64,000 nucleotides of DNA. Source: REEB95 sp035934235. Lineage in GTDB: Bacteria; Pseudomonadota; Alphaproteobacteria; ATCC43930; CGMCC-115725. This document shows positions 40,865-50,449 of the stretch, in pieces; position 1 is the first letter of the stretch, and every line of letters begins with the position of its first letter. The translations under genes were made by a program, and so were the position numbers. Below the pieces are notes generated by a model that saw only the letters and a list, made by a program, of their open reading frames with translations, was not told the origin of the DNA and did not search any database. The stretch spans positions 1-64,000 of the forward strand of contig DASYYB010000054.1 in the NCBI GenBank assembly GCA_035934235.1, written 5' to 3'.

Positions 40865-41448
40865 GGGAACAGCCTTTCGCTGCGCCAGCCCTTCCCGTCG
40901 CGAATATAGGCCTCGCGATCATGCAGCCGGTGCGGGCCGAAGGTCCAGAATTCGAAATAATCCGGCGTCAGGCGATAGCCCGACCAGAATTCCGGCCGCG
41001 ATACGGTCTTGTCGGCGAAGCGCGCTTCGGCGTCGCGGAAACGCGTTTCGAGCGCGGCGCGGTTTTCGACCGCCTGCGACTGGCGTGAGGCCCAGGCGGC
41101 AAGCTGACTCTCGCGCGGCCGCGATGCGAAATAGGCGTCGGCCTCGGCCGGCGACACGGTCTCGATCGCGCCTTCGACGCGCACCTGGCGCGCCAGCGAC
41201 TTCCAGTGGAACAGCAGCGCGGCGCGCGGATTGTTGGCGAGCTCGCTCGCCTTGCGGCTGCCGAAATTGGTGTAGAAGACGAAGCCCCGTTCGTCCGCCG
41301 TCTTGACGAGCACCATGCGCGCCGACGGCCGGCCGTCGCGCGTCGCGGTAGCCAGCGTCGCCGCTTCGGGCTCCGACGGCTCCTTCGCCTTGGCGTCGGC
41401 GAAGACGCGCGCGAATTCCTGAAACGGTTGCGAAAAGGGGATGGTCAC
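40861..41448 (-). CDS. pdxH: Pyridoxamine 5'-phosphate oxidase
   Basis: A 195-residue FMN enzyme that oxidises pyridoxine or pyridoxamine phosphate to pyridoxal phosphate. Visible are the FMN loop RMVLVKTADERGFVFYTNFGS (within about 44-64), RQVRVEGAIE, SRPRESQLAAWASRQS, and the terminal FWTFGPHRLHDREAY and WRSERLFP. It is slightly shorter than the 218-residue E. coli enzyme because the N-terminal arm is missing. It is the first gene of the pair with the CDF exporter. PdxA of the same pathway is encoded at 59.8 kb. Confidence 0.96.
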   Translation of the reverse strand: MTIPFSQPFQEFARVFADAKAKEPSEPEAATLATATRDGRPSARMVLVKTADERGFVFYTNFGSRKASELANNPRAALLFHWKSLARQVRVEGAIETVSPAEADAYFASRPRESQLAAWASRQSQAVENRAALETRFRDAEARFADKTVSRPEFWSGYRLTPDYFEFWTFGPHRLHDREAYIRDGKGWRSERLFP

Positions 41449-41506
41449 GGCTGCCTCGCGGCCGACACCATAGAGCCGCCGCCCCGGCTTTTTCCACCCC
41501 GCGCAG

Positions 41507-41539
41507 AAAAAAAGAAGGCCCGGTGTGGGGTCCGGGCCT
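41507..41539 (-). terminator. Rho-independent terminator of the OmpA-type gene
   Basis: On the minus strand the stem AGGCCCGG/CCGGGCCT (41516-41539, eight pairs, eight-base loop) is followed by TTCTTTTTTT. It lies 27 bp after the OmpA-type stop codon. Confidence 0.9.
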
Positions 41540-41565
41540 CCCTTCGCGCTCCCCCCGTGATGCGC

Positions 41566-42663
41566 TTACGGAATGACGATCTCGACGCGCCGGTTTTGCG
41601 GCTCGCGCACGCCATCGGGCGTCGGCACGCGGGGATCGGCCTGGCCTTCCCACGTGACGCCGATGTCGGCCTCCGGCACGCCCAGCGTTATCAACGCGCC
41701 GCGCACGGTCTCGGCGCGTGCCTTCGACAAGGCAAGATTGTAGCGCGGCGAGCCGGACGTGTCGGTGTAGCCGGTCAGCTTGAGTTCGGTCTTGCCGTTC
41801 TGCTGGAACGCGGCGGCCGCGGCGGCGACCACGTCGTGTCCCTGCGGCGTCAGCACGGCGCTGTTGAGATTGAAGAAGACGATATAGGTCAGCGGCGCGG
41901 GAGGCGGTACGGCTGGAACCGGCTGCACCACGGGCGGGCCGGCTTGCGGCGCCGGCTGATAAGCCGGCGGACCCGGCTGCACTTCGGGCGTCGGCTGCGG
42001 CACGCCGAAGTACCAGGTCAAGCTGGCGAGCACGTTGTGGCTTTCGTTCTTGAGACCGAGGCGGCCACCGGACGTGGAAGCAAACGACGGGTCGACGGTG
42101 GCGAAGTAGCGATACTCGAGACCGAGCGCCAGGTTGGGCAGAACCATATAGTTGACGCCCACGATCGGTTCGTACGCGAAGACGGTGTCGGACGAGTTGG
42201 CCAACGTCGTGCCGTTGGCGCGCAAATTGTCGAGCGTGACGTGCGACGCGCCGACGCCGATACCGATATACGGCACGAAGGGCGTGCCGGTGCGCAAATC
42301 CCACAACGCCCGGGCCATGCCCGACGTGTTCTTGACCGAGCCGCCCACCGCGCTCGCGGACACGTTGTTAACGACGACTGACTTGATGCCAGAATTGCTG
42401 AAATCGAGACCGAGTTCGAGGCGCAGCTGATCGAGCTTCCAGCCGAGCGCGCCACCGACGACATAGCCCTCTTTCTGCTCCGTGGTAACCGAGGTGCCGG
42501 TGGTGCTGTCGCCGGTCATATCGTTCATGTGCGACCAACCGCCTTCGCCGCGGACGTAAGGACCGTTCGGTCCGGTTCCTGGCGAGCCGAAGGTTTGGGC
42601 GAAAGTCGGCGCGGCCAGCGCGCACAGCACCAAACTTAAAGCCGAAGCACGCACGAAATTCAT
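41566..42663 (-). CDS. OmpA-family outer-membrane protein
   Basis: A 365-residue protein with a signal peptide (about 1-22, ending PTFAQ), an eight-stranded-type beta-barrel domain (about 35-225, ending SLTWYFG), a proline-rich hinge (about 226-255) and a C-terminal OmpA peptidoglycan-binding domain (VFFNLNSAVLTPQG, GYTDTSGSPRYNLALSKARA, PQNRRVEIVI). It links the outer membrane to the cell wall. AGGAGA precedes ATG 42663. It has its own promoter with an overlapping inverted repeat and a clear terminator. Confidence 0.93.
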   Translation of the reverse strand: MNFVRASALSLVLCALAAPTFAQTFGSPGTGPNGPYVRGEGGWSHMNDMTGDSTTGTSVTTEQKEGYVVGGALGWKLDQLRLELGLDFSNSGIKSVVVNNVSASAVGGSVKNTSGMARALWDLRTGTPFVPYIGIGVGASHVTLDNLRANGTTLANSSDTVFAYEPIVGVNYMVLPNLALGLEYRYFATVDPSFASTSGGRLGLKNESHNVLASLTWYFGVPQPTPEVQPGPPAYQPAPQAGPPVVQPVPAVPPPAPLTYIVFFNLNSAVLTPQGHDVVAAAAAAFQQNGKTELKLTGYTDTSGSPRYNLALSKARAETVRGALITLGVPEADIGVTWEGQADPRVPTPDGVREPQNRRVEIVIP

Positions 42664-42702
42664 CGCGATCTCCTGACCGACGCAATTCGGGATTGCGGGC
42701 GG

Positions 42703-42735
42703 CAGGATTATTATGGTTAATCCTGAAAACAGCAA
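42703..42735 (-). promoter_or_regulatory. Promoter of the OmpA-type gene with overlapping inverted repeat
   Basis: On the minus strand TTGCTG (42730-42735) and TAATAA (42708-42713) are 16 bases apart, giving a leader of about 38 bases. The -10 element lies inside the inverted repeat CAGGATTA-N7-TAATCCTG (42703-42725), a plausible operator. A second, weaker inverted repeat (ACAGCA/TGCTGT) covers 42729-42758. The rest of the 42.66-42.87 kb gap is very AT-rich and holds no gene. Confidence 0.55.
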
Positions 42736-42873
42736 GTATTTACTTATATTTATGCTGTAAAAACGAACTTATATTGTTAGTTTTCTGAATAATTACTTTA
42801 CAGATACTGTGCGGGACATGACCAATATCCGACAGCGCGTCAAATTCGCCGACAGCGCCCTCGCGAATGCCGG

Positions 42874-43719
42874 TTAGTGTGTCAGCGCCGCGCAGGCCGC
42901 CGGTAACGGCGGCCGCGGCGGCGGCACGGTTGGTACCGGCGGCTTGGGCTTGCTCAGCTCCTGGGCCCACCATGCGAAGATCGCCGGGTCGCAACCGTTG
43001 CCCGGCGGCACGGGCGGCTGTTCGAGGCACAGCGGCGAGCCGGCCGGACATTTCAGGCGGACATGGAAATGCGCCTTGTGGCCGTACCACGGGCGGACGC
43101 GCTCGAGCCAACCGCGATCGCCCTGCCCCGCACCACCATAGCCTTCGCACAGCGCCTGCTTGATCGCCGGATTGACGAAGATGCGGTCGACCGCGGAATC
43201 GCGCGCCGCGAGGCGCAGGAGCGTCACCTGGCGCGATCCGAACCGCGCTGGATCGATCGCGCTCTGATCGGCCAACACCATCGGCGGCGGCTCGAGAGTC
43301 TTGCGGGCTGCGATCGGCAAACCCGGCACGGTGTCGAGCGTGAACCAAATGTCCACGTCGACGCCGGTCTCGTGCGACACGTGATTGGACGGCATCGGTC
43401 CGCCGCGCGGCTGCGCCATGTCGCCGATATAGAAGACCGGCAGGCCGGCGGCGTGCGCTTCGCGGCCGAGCCGTTCGACGAATCCCACCGTTTCCGGATG
43501 GCCGAAATAGCGGTGTTCGCCCGGCCGCAGCACTTCGAATCCCGGCCCGTCCCATGGCAGCGTCGCGGCACCGGCCAGGCAGCCGTTCCACGGCCGGCCG
43601 ATGACCTGCGGCGGCCCCGCCGCCGGCGCCAAGGTCGGATCGCTCCACGACGCGGCATTGACCGGGACGCTCAGCAGCATCCCGATCGTGACGGCCGCAA
43701 TCGACGCGATAGCGCGCAT
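42874..43719 (-). CDS. mepA: Penicillin-insensitive murein endopeptidase
   Basis: A 281-residue periplasmic zinc peptidase of the LAS fold that cuts D-alanyl-meso-diaminopimelate crosslinks. It has a signal peptide (about 1-22, ending VNAAS), the first metal motif SNHVSHETGVDVDIWF (about 110-125) and the second WYGHKAHFHVRLKCP near 212, as in E. coli MepA, and a proline-rich tail (about 255-275). The start ATG 43719 follows GAGAGG; the frame is open further upstream. It lies 40 bp after the MFS gene in the same direction. Confidence 0.94.
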   Translation of the reverse strand: MRAIASIAAVTIGMLLSVPVNAASWSDPTLAPAAGPPQVIGRPWNGCLAGAATLPWDGPGFEVLRPGEHRYFGHPETVGFVERLGREAHAAGLPVFYIGDMAQPRGGPMPSNHVSHETGVDVDIWFTLDTVPGLPIAARKTLEPPPMVLADQSAIDPARFGSRQVTLLRLAARDSAVDRIFVNPAIKQALCEGYGGAGQGDRGWLERVRPWYGHKAHFHVRLKCPAGSPLCLEQPPVPPGNGCDPAIFAWWAQELSKPKPPVPTVPPPRPPLPAACAALTH

Positions 43720-43759
43720 GATGACCTCTCGGTTCGAGCCTCGGCGTCTCGGGCGCTCG

Positions 43760-44917
43760 CTAGCCATGCCGCTCGCTCCAGAAGCGCAACACGATCGCGG
43801 CCAGGAGCAGCAGCATCGCTATGACAACCGCGACGCATCCCGGCCAGCCGGCGCGGTTCCACGCATAGCCGGGCAGTACCGCGCCGAGGCTGCCGCCGAC
43901 GTAATAGCAGGTGACGTAGAGGCCGACCGCCGACGAGCGCGCGCGCTGCGCCGAAACCGCGACCGACGCGGTCGCGGACGTCTGCACGATGAAGCCGCAA
44001 CCGGCGCCGAGCGCCAAGCCAGCGATGATCGCCGCCAGGCTACCGGTCAACGTCAGCAGCAAGCCGCAGATCCAAATGCCGAGTACGCCAAGCACCAGGC
44101 GACGGCGACCGAAGCGCCGCACCAGCCGTCCGGCGAGCGGCGTCGTCATGACGCCGACCAAATAGACGACGAAGATGGTGCCGAGCGCAGCCGCCGACAG
44201 GTCGAACGGCGGCGCCGCAAGGTGGAAATTCACGTAGGTGAAAGTGGCGACGAACGAGAATAGGACGCCAAAACCGACGGCGAAGATCGCGTCGAGCTGT
44301 GGATCAAAGACGTGGCTGACGATGTGCCGCAACGCATGCATCGGGCTGGCGCTGGCGACGAATTGGCGTTCGCGCGGCATCAGGACGATGACGCCGACCG
44401 CAGCCACCGCGGTCAACGCGGCGAGCCCGAGGAACGCGCCGCGCGTGCCGTAGGGCCCGACCAGAATGCCGCAGAGGAACCGGCCGAAGAAGCCACCGAA
44501 GCAACTGCCCGACAGATAGATGCCGGCAACGCCCGTCGCTTCGGCAATGGGTACCTCGTCGCCGATATAAGCGACGGTGACGACGAAGATCGGCGGCAGC
44601 AGCAGGCCCTGGACGAACCGCCAGAACACCATCGCCGACAGCGTGGTCGACAACGCGATCAACACCGTCGGCACGATCAGGGCAATCATGGCGGTGACGA
44701 TGACGCGCTTGCGACCGATCAGGTCGGCGCCGACGCCGGTGAACGGTGCAATGATCGCGACCGCCAAGGTGGTGGCACTGATCATATGACTGGCGGCGAC
44801 CGCATCGACCCCGTAAAGGTCGCGGATCATCGGCAGAATCGATTGCGGCGCGTACAGGTCGAGGAAGCTGCAAAAGCCGGCGAGCCAAACCGCGGCCGCC
44901 CGGGCGGGCGCTGTCAT
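43760..44917 (-). CDS. Major facilitator superfamily permease
   Basis: A 385-residue transporter with twelve helices and the MFS loop GADLIGRKRVIV (about 61-72) after helix 2, repeated as RLVRRFGRRRLVLG (about 263-276). The overall form (short N-terminus, RDLYGVDAVAASHMIS) is that of drug/arabinose-efflux-type permeases (YnfM-like). Substrate unknown. It diverges from purM (61 bp gap) and precedes mepA. Confidence 0.9.
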   Translation of the reverse strand: MTAPARAAAVWLAGFCSFLDLYAPQSILPMIRDLYGVDAVAASHMISATTLAVAIIAPFTGVGADLIGRKRVIVTAMIALIVPTVLIALSTTLSAMVFWRFVQGLLLPPIFVVTVAYIGDEVPIAEATGVAGIYLSGSCFGGFFGRFLCGILVGPYGTRGAFLGLAALTAVAAVGVIVLMPRERQFVASASPMHALRHIVSHVFDPQLDAIFAVGFGVLFSFVATFTYVNFHLAAPPFDLSAAALGTIFVVYLVGVMTTPLAGRLVRRFGRRRLVLGVLGIWICGLLLTLTGSLAAIIAGLALGAGCGFIVQTSATASVAVSAQRARSSAVGLYVTCYYVGGSLGAVLPGYAWNRAGWPGCVAVVIAMLLLLAAIVLRFWSERHG

Positions 44918-44978
44918 TGCCGTAGTCTACCATGGCCGGGCTTTTCATCGCCGCCGTCCTGGCGTAGAAAGCCCGCGA

Positions 44979-46039
<1,061 letters not shown>

Positions 46040-46052
<13 letters not shown>

Positions 46053-46684
46053 GGACCGGCGTGCTGATTTCGGGCCGCGGCTCCAACCTTCAGGCGCTGA
46101 TCGACGCTTGTGCGGCACGCGATTATCCCGCCGAGATCGTGCTGGTCGTCGCCAATCGCGCCGACGCCGCGGGCCTCGACCGCGCTGTGCGCGCCAAAAT
46201 TCCGACGCGTGTCATCGAACACCGCGATTTCACCGAACGTACGGCATTCGACGCGGCGCTCGATGCCGCGCTCAAGGAGGCGCGCGTCGAGCTCGTCTGT
46301 CTCGCCGGCTTCATGCGAATTCTCGGCGCCCACTTCATCGACGCGTGGCGCGACCGTATGATCAACATCCATCCGTCGCTGCTGCCCGAATTTCCTGGCC
46401 TCGATACGCACACCCGCGCACTCAGCGCGAGCGTCAAGCGTCACGGCTGCACCGTCCACTTCGTGCGCAACCAAGTCGACAGCGGGCCGATTATCGTGCA
46501 GGGCTCGGTGCCGGTTCTGCCAGGCGACGACGCCGATAAATTGGCGGCGCGCGTGCTGGCCGTCGAACACCGCGCCTATCCGCTGGCGCTGCGGCTGGTT
46601 GCCGACGGCCGCGTGCACGTCCGGGGCGACAGCGTCGAGATCGACGGCCGGCCGGGCCCTGTGCGCCTCGACGCCACGGCGTGA
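46040..46684 (+). CDS. purN: Phosphoribosylglycinamide formyltransferase
   Basis: Transfers a formyl group from 10-formyl-tetrahydrofolate to GAR, the third step of purine synthesis. The 214-residue enzyme has VLISGRGSNLQALI at the N-terminus, LAGFMRILG, the catalytic asparagine and histidine in INIHPSLLPEFPG (about 109-121) and the catalytic aspartate in VDSGPII. The start is GTG 46040, with GGAG five bases upstream; it is inside the purM end. It overlaps the membrane-protein gene by four bases (GTGA). Confidence 0.96.
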
Positions 46685-47820
46685 CCGTGCGGCCTTTCCT
46701 CCTTGGGGCGGCGTTCTGGCTGGCCGTCGGCCTGGTGCAAATCTTCAACTGGGGTGAGGCCGGCCCGTGGAAGGCGCTGGTGCTGTTCGCCTTGTTGGCG
46801 TGGATGCCGATCATGCTGCGGGCGTTGCGCCAACCGCGCGCGGACACGCCCGTACCGTGGGTGATAATCGCGCTCGTGGTCGTACTGGCGGCGGCCGAGC
46901 TCGTTTACGGCGGGGCGCGGCTGGTTCACCCGCGCCTGATCGATATGGCGACAACGACTCTCACGGCCGGCCATGCCATGCTCGCCGGGCAGAACCCGTA
47001 CGTGTTGCCGATCGATCCGGAAGTCAGTGGCGCGTTCGCCGGCTACAAATATTTGCCGGCGATGCCCGCGATCTATCTTCCCCTCGGGTTGGTGCTCGGT
47101 GCACGCGGCGTCCTGGTCACCAACCTGCTGCTCCAAGCCGCGACGGTCGCGCTGATGCTGTGCCTTGGACGGCGTACCGGCGCGTACCGCAACGGCTTTG
47201 TCGCCGCCGCACTGTACCTGTCGCTGCCGCTCGTGGCCCAACAGCTTTTCGCCAAAGGCACGACCGATCTGGCGGCGGTCGTGCCGCTCCTGCTCGCCTT
47301 TATCGCATTCGAGCGCAGCGATTTCCTCTCGGGCCTGTGCGTCGGCGCCTCAATCGCGGCCAAGCTGGTTCCCGGCGTGGTGTTCGTGCCCTGCCTGTTG
47401 CCGCCCGGTACCGGCGCGCGGGTGCGTTACGGTCTTGGCATCGTGTGCGGCATGCTGCCGATCCTGCCTTACGCGCTCGGTGCGCCCAGCGCGTTTTACG
47501 ACAACATCATCCTGTTCAACGCCATCCGCCCGCCCGACAGCACCAGCTGGCTCGCGTTTGCGCCAGAAGGTGCGGCGCTCGTCGCCCGGTCGATCTTTGT
47601 GGCGTTGGCGCTAGCAGTCACGGTCCATGTCTGGCGGCGCGCGCCGGAGCTGACCGCGCGATTCGCCTTGGCGGCGGCGCTGACCCTGGCGATCATTCTT
47701 GCGGCGCCGACGGCCCATCACAACTACCAGCTCTGGTGGCTGCCGTTCTATGCGCTGGCGCTGGGTGCGACGCTGACGCGACCCCTCGGGGGTTTGCAAA
47801 AATCGGCGGTCGCGCTATAG
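46681..47820 (+). CDS. GT87/DUF2029-like polytopic membrane protein
   Basis: A 379-residue inner-membrane protein with about ten helices. AGQNPYVLPIDPEVSGAFAG and YKYLPAMPAIYLPLG (about 101-135) resemble the conserved loop of glycosyltransferase family 87 (mannosyltransferases using polyprenyl-phosphate sugars), and HHNYQLWW near the C-terminus is a usual end. A transferase role in envelope glycans is likely but the sugar is unknown. Its GTG start overlaps the purN stop, so it is co-transcribed with purine genes without a clear functional link. Confidence 0.7.
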   Translation: MTVRPFLLGAAFWLAVGLVQIFNWGEAGPWKALVLFALLAWMPIMLRALRQPRADTPVPWVIIALVVVLAAAELVYGGARLVHPRLIDMATTTLTAGHAMLAGQNPYVLPIDPEVSGAFAGYKYLPAMPAIYLPLGLVLGARGVLVTNLLLQAATVALMLCLGRRTGAYRNGFVAAALYLSLPLVAQQLFAKGTTDLAAVVPLLLAFIAFERSDFLSGLCVGASIAAKLVPGVVFVPCLLPPGTGARVRYGLGIVCGMLPILPYALGAPSAFYDNIILFNAIRPPDSTSWLAFAPEGAALVARSIFVALALAVTVHVWRRAPELTARFALAAALTLAIILAAPTAHHNYQLWWLPFYALALGATLTRPLGGLQKSAVAL

Positions 47821-47821
47821 G
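47794..47821 (+). promoter_or_regulatory. Promoter of the aa3 subunit IV gene
   Basis: TTGCAA (47794-47799) and TATAGG (47816-47821) are 16 bases apart; transcription would begin near 47828, 23 bases ahead of the start codon. The elements overlap the last codons of the upstream gene. Confidence 0.5.
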
Positions 47822-47850
47822 TTGCCCAGTTTCCAGTTCGGGGGCGTTTG

Positions 47851-47970
47851 ATGAGCACGTTCGACCTGCAACCGCATCGTGAAACCTGGCTCGGGTTCGC
47901 GCGACTGCTTCGCTGGGCAATCGGGACGATTGTCGTCGTCCTGGTGCTGCTCGCCTATTTCCTGGTCTAA
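47851..47970 (+). CDS. aa3-type cytochrome c oxidase subunit IV (39 residues)
   Basis: A tiny gene with GGGGGCG ahead of ATG 47851. The protein has the family pattern of the alphaproteobacterial aa3 oxidase subunit IV: a short cytoplasmic arm with HRETWLGFARLLRWA (about 9-23) and one membrane helix IGTIVVVLVLLAYFLV to the end. It is a small accessory subunit of the terminal oxidase; the other subunits are not encoded in this window. Its stop shares bases with the converging ndk stop (CTAA). Confidence 0.85.
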   Translation: MSTFDLQPHRETWLGFARLLRWAIGTIVVVLVLLAYFLV

Positions 47971-48377
47971 AGCTCGGGAAAGAAAAAGGCGATTTCGCGT
48001 TTCGCGGTCTCGGCCGAATCCGAGCCGTGGACCGAATTGGCTTCGATCGATTCGGCGAAGTCCTTGCGGATCGTGCCCGGCGCGGCTTTGGTTGGGTCCG
48101 TCGCGCCCATGATCTCGCGATTGAGCGCGACCGCGTTGTCGCCCTCGAGCACCTGGACCACCACCGGCCCCGAGATCATGAACGCGACGAGGCTGCCGAA
48201 AAACGGCCGCTCCTTGTGCACGTCATAGAAGCCCTCGGCTTGTGCCCGCGACAATTGCGTCGGCTTCTGGGCGACGATCTTGAGGCCGCGCGCGGTAAAG
48301 CGGGCGTTGATCTTGTCGGTCAGTTTGCGGCGCGTCGCGTCGGGCTTGATGATCGAAAGTGTGCGTTCCTTGGCCAT
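47967..48377 (-). CDS. ndk: Nucleoside diphosphate kinase
   Basis: Balances nucleoside triphosphate pools by phosphate transfer through a histidine. The 136-residue protein starts MAKERTLSIIKPDA; it has GLKIVAQK, FYDVHKERPFFGSLV, PGTIRKDFA and the active-site histidine in NSVHGSDSAE (about 116). Length is normal (136-143). GAGG lies eight bases upstream and a strong promoter is at 48413-48441. Confidence 0.97.
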   Translation of the reverse strand: MAKERTLSIIKPDATRRKLTDKINARFTARGLKIVAQKPTQLSRAQAEGFYDVHKERPFFGSLVAFMISGPVVVQVLEGDNAVALNREIMGATDPTKAAPGTIRKDFAESIEANSVHGSDSAETAKREIAFFFPEL

Positions 48378-48412
48378 GGGCCGAACCTCGTTGGTGGCGT
48401 AAAAGTCGCGGG

Positions 48413-48441
48413 TTTATAGCGGGACCGCCGGGCGGCTTCAA
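48413..48441 (-). promoter_or_regulatory. ndk: ndk promoter
   Basis: On the minus strand TTGAAG (48436-48441) and TATAAA (48413-48418) are separated by 17 bases. The -35 element overlaps the holC stop region, so ndk can be expressed apart from pepA-holC. Confidence 0.65.
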
Positions 48442-48890
48442 CCCGCGCCGGCCTTTTCCCAGCCCTTTTCGGTCTGCTGCCAATAGGTCAGCGCATGGCC
48501 GGCGACCTTGGCCTGCTGCCAGCGTTCGCGCGCCGAGCTCACCGCAGCCTCGTCGTTGCCGTCGAAAACGTCCAACACACGCTTGTAGCGGTCGACATGC
48601 TCCGACGTCGCGCCGTCGACCAACACCAGCATGTCGGCGTTGTTGGGATTCTCGTCGTCGACCGTGAGCCAGATCGGCTGTTGCGCGGCGTTGCCATCCT
48701 TCGCCGAACCGTGCGGCAGGAAGGCGGCGTCGTTATAGGTCCACAGCAGCGCGTTAAGATGATCGACGCGCTCGGCCGAACCGGCCATCAACACGACACG
48801 GTAGCCGCCCGCGTGGGCTTTTTCGAGCAGCTGCGGTAAGGCGCGATCGAGCGTCAGGCTCCGCAGGTGATAGAAGCCGATCTCCGTCAC
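48438..48890 (-). CDS. holC: DNA polymerase III subunit chi
   Basis: A 150-residue clamp-loader accessory protein that links the replicase to single-stranded DNA-binding protein. Typical are TEIGFYHLRSLTLDRALPQLLEKA at the start (about 2-25), DHLNALLWTYNDAAFLPHG and the aspartate-rich segment near the middle. The start GTG 48890 overlaps the pepA stop (GTGA), the common pepA-holC coupling in alphaproteobacteria. The C-terminal portion (HALTYWQQTEKGWEK) is a known family ending. Confidence 0.93.
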   Translation of the reverse strand: MTEIGFYHLRSLTLDRALPQLLEKAHAGGYRVVLMAGSAERVDHLNALLWTYNDAAFLPHGSAKDGNAAQQPIWLTVDDENPNNADMLVLVDGATSEHVDRYKRVLDVFDGNDEAAVSSARERWQQAKVAGHALTYWQQTEKGWEKAGAG

Positions 48891-50383
48891 TTGTCGTCGT
48901 GGGACTCGTAATTGTCGCGCACGAACCGATTCAACAGGCGCACGCCATATCCGGTCGCACCTTTCGGCCCTGTCGGCTTGTCCTTGTTCGCCCACGCCGT
49001 GCCGGCGATGTCGAGATGCGCCCACGGCACCTTGTTGACGAAGCGTTCGAGGAACGTTGCGGCGGTGACGCTGCCGGCGTCACGGCCGCCGCTGATATTC
49101 TTCACGTCGGCGGCGTCGCTATCCATCATCTTGTTGTAGGCGTCGCCCAGCGGCATGCGCCACAGAGTCTCGCCGGTCGCCTTGCCCGCCGCGGTCAACT
49201 GTTCGGCGAGCTTGTCGTCGTTGCTATAGAGGCCAGCATGCTCGTGGCCGAGCGCGATGATGATCGCGCCGGTCAGCGTCGCGAGATCGATCATTGCCCG
49301 TGGCTTGAAGCGATCCTGGCAGTACCACAACGCATCCGCGAGAACGAGACGGCCTTCCGCGTCAGTGTTGAGAACCTCGATGGTCTGGCCCGACATCGAT
49401 TTGACGATGTCGCCCGGACGCTGCGCGGTGCCCGACGGCATGTTCTCGGCGAGCGCGCCGACGCCGACGACGTTGACCTTGGCCTTGCGGCCGGCCAGCG
49501 CCTTCATCAGGCCGATCACCGCGCCGGCGCCGCCCATGTCCCATTTCATGTCTTCCATGCCGGCGGACGGCTTGATCGAGATGCCGCCGGTATCGAAGGT
49601 GATGCCTTTGCCGACGAAAGCGACCGGCGCCTGTTTCTTGTCGTCGGCGCCGTGCCATTGCATGACCAGCAGCCGCGGCGGCCGTGCGCTCCCCTGCCCA
49701 ACGCCGAGCAGCGCGCCCATGCCGAGCGCCGCCATCTTCTTCTCGTCGAGGATTTCAACGGTGACGCCGAGCTCGGTCAGCTCCTTGGCGCGTTCGGCGA
49801 GCGTTTCCGGATAGATCACGTTGGCCGGTTCGGAAACCAGATCGCGGGTGAAGAATACACCGTCAGCGATCCGGTCGAGCGGCGCATAACGCCGGCGCGC
49901 GGCGTTAATGTCCTCGACCAGGATCGACAAGGTCTTGAGCGACGGTTTCTGTTCCGGCTTTTCCTTGGTGCGATATTTGTCGAAGCGGTAGGAGCGCAGG
50001 CGCGCGCCATAGGCGACGTGTGCGGCGATCTCGGCCGCACGATCGCCGGCCTCGATCAGCACCGCCGCTTCGCTCTCGCCCGCGACATTGAGCGCCGCCA
50101 GAATGATGCCACCACAATGTTGCCACAGCGCGCGATCGGCCGGATCGGCCTTGCCGGTTCCTACCAGAAGCACGCGCGCCACGCCGAGCTTAGCCGGCGC
50201 GAGAATCGCCAGCGTCTCTTCCGCCTTGCCCTTGAAGCGTGACGCACCCAACGCGCGGCTCAGCGCCTTGCCGCTGCGGCGATCGAGTTGCGTTCCCTGA
50301 GGCGACAGCTTGCGTCCGTCCGCGACGAAGAGGACGAGCGTTCCGGTCCGGGGCAGACGGGGTGGCGCGAATTTGATTCTCAT
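48887..50383 (-). CDS. pepA: Leucyl aminopeptidase
   Basis: A 498-residue M17 zinc exopeptidase of the cytoplasm, normally hexameric. The C-terminal catalytic domain carries VGKGITFDTGGISIKPS, WDMGGAGAV and the signature NTDAEGRLVLADAL (about 340-353), with the lysine and arginine of the active site. The start at ATG 50383 (MRIKFAPP) follows GAGGA at good spacing; the frame is open to 50401. It is followed by holC with a 4-base overlap. In E. coli PepA also binds DNA; no evidence for that here. Confidence 0.97.
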   Translation of the reverse strand: MRIKFAPPRLPRTGTLVLFVADGRKLSPQGTQLDRRSGKALSRALGASRFKGKAEETLAILAPAKLGVARVLLVGTGKADPADRALWQHCGGIILAALNVAGESEAAVLIEAGDRAAEIAAHVAYGARLRSYRFDKYRTKEKPEQKPSLKTLSILVEDINAARRRYAPLDRIADGVFFTRDLVSEPANVIYPETLAERAKELTELGVTVEILDEKKMAALGMGALLGVGQGSARPPRLLVMQWHGADDKKQAPVAFVGKGITFDTGGISIKPSAGMEDMKWDMGGAGAVIGLMKALAGRKAKVNVVGVGALAENMPSGTAQRPGDIVKSMSGQTIEVLNTDAEGRLVLADALWYCQDRFKPRAMIDLATLTGAIIIALGHEHAGLYSNDDKLAEQLTAAGKATGETLWRMPLGDAYNKMMDSDAADVKNISGGRDAGSVTAATFLERFVNKVPWAHLDIAGTAWANKDKPTGPKGATGYGVRLLNRFVRDNYESHDDK

Positions 50384-50449
50384 CAGCGATCCTCGATGCA
50401 AACCGCGAAACAGCGATAGAGCGTTGAATTTGCTGACGTGTCAACCAAC

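Noticed and set aside
42740..43648. A 302-codon minus-strand frame overlapping mepA
   Set aside because: It is in another frame of mepA, whose zinc motifs are intact; the overlap product has no recognisable features.
48899..50242. A 447-codon open frame opposite pepA
   Set aside because: It mirrors pepA codons; its translation is rich in Arg, Asp and His without domains, and pepA is certain. Long antisense frames are expected at this GC content.
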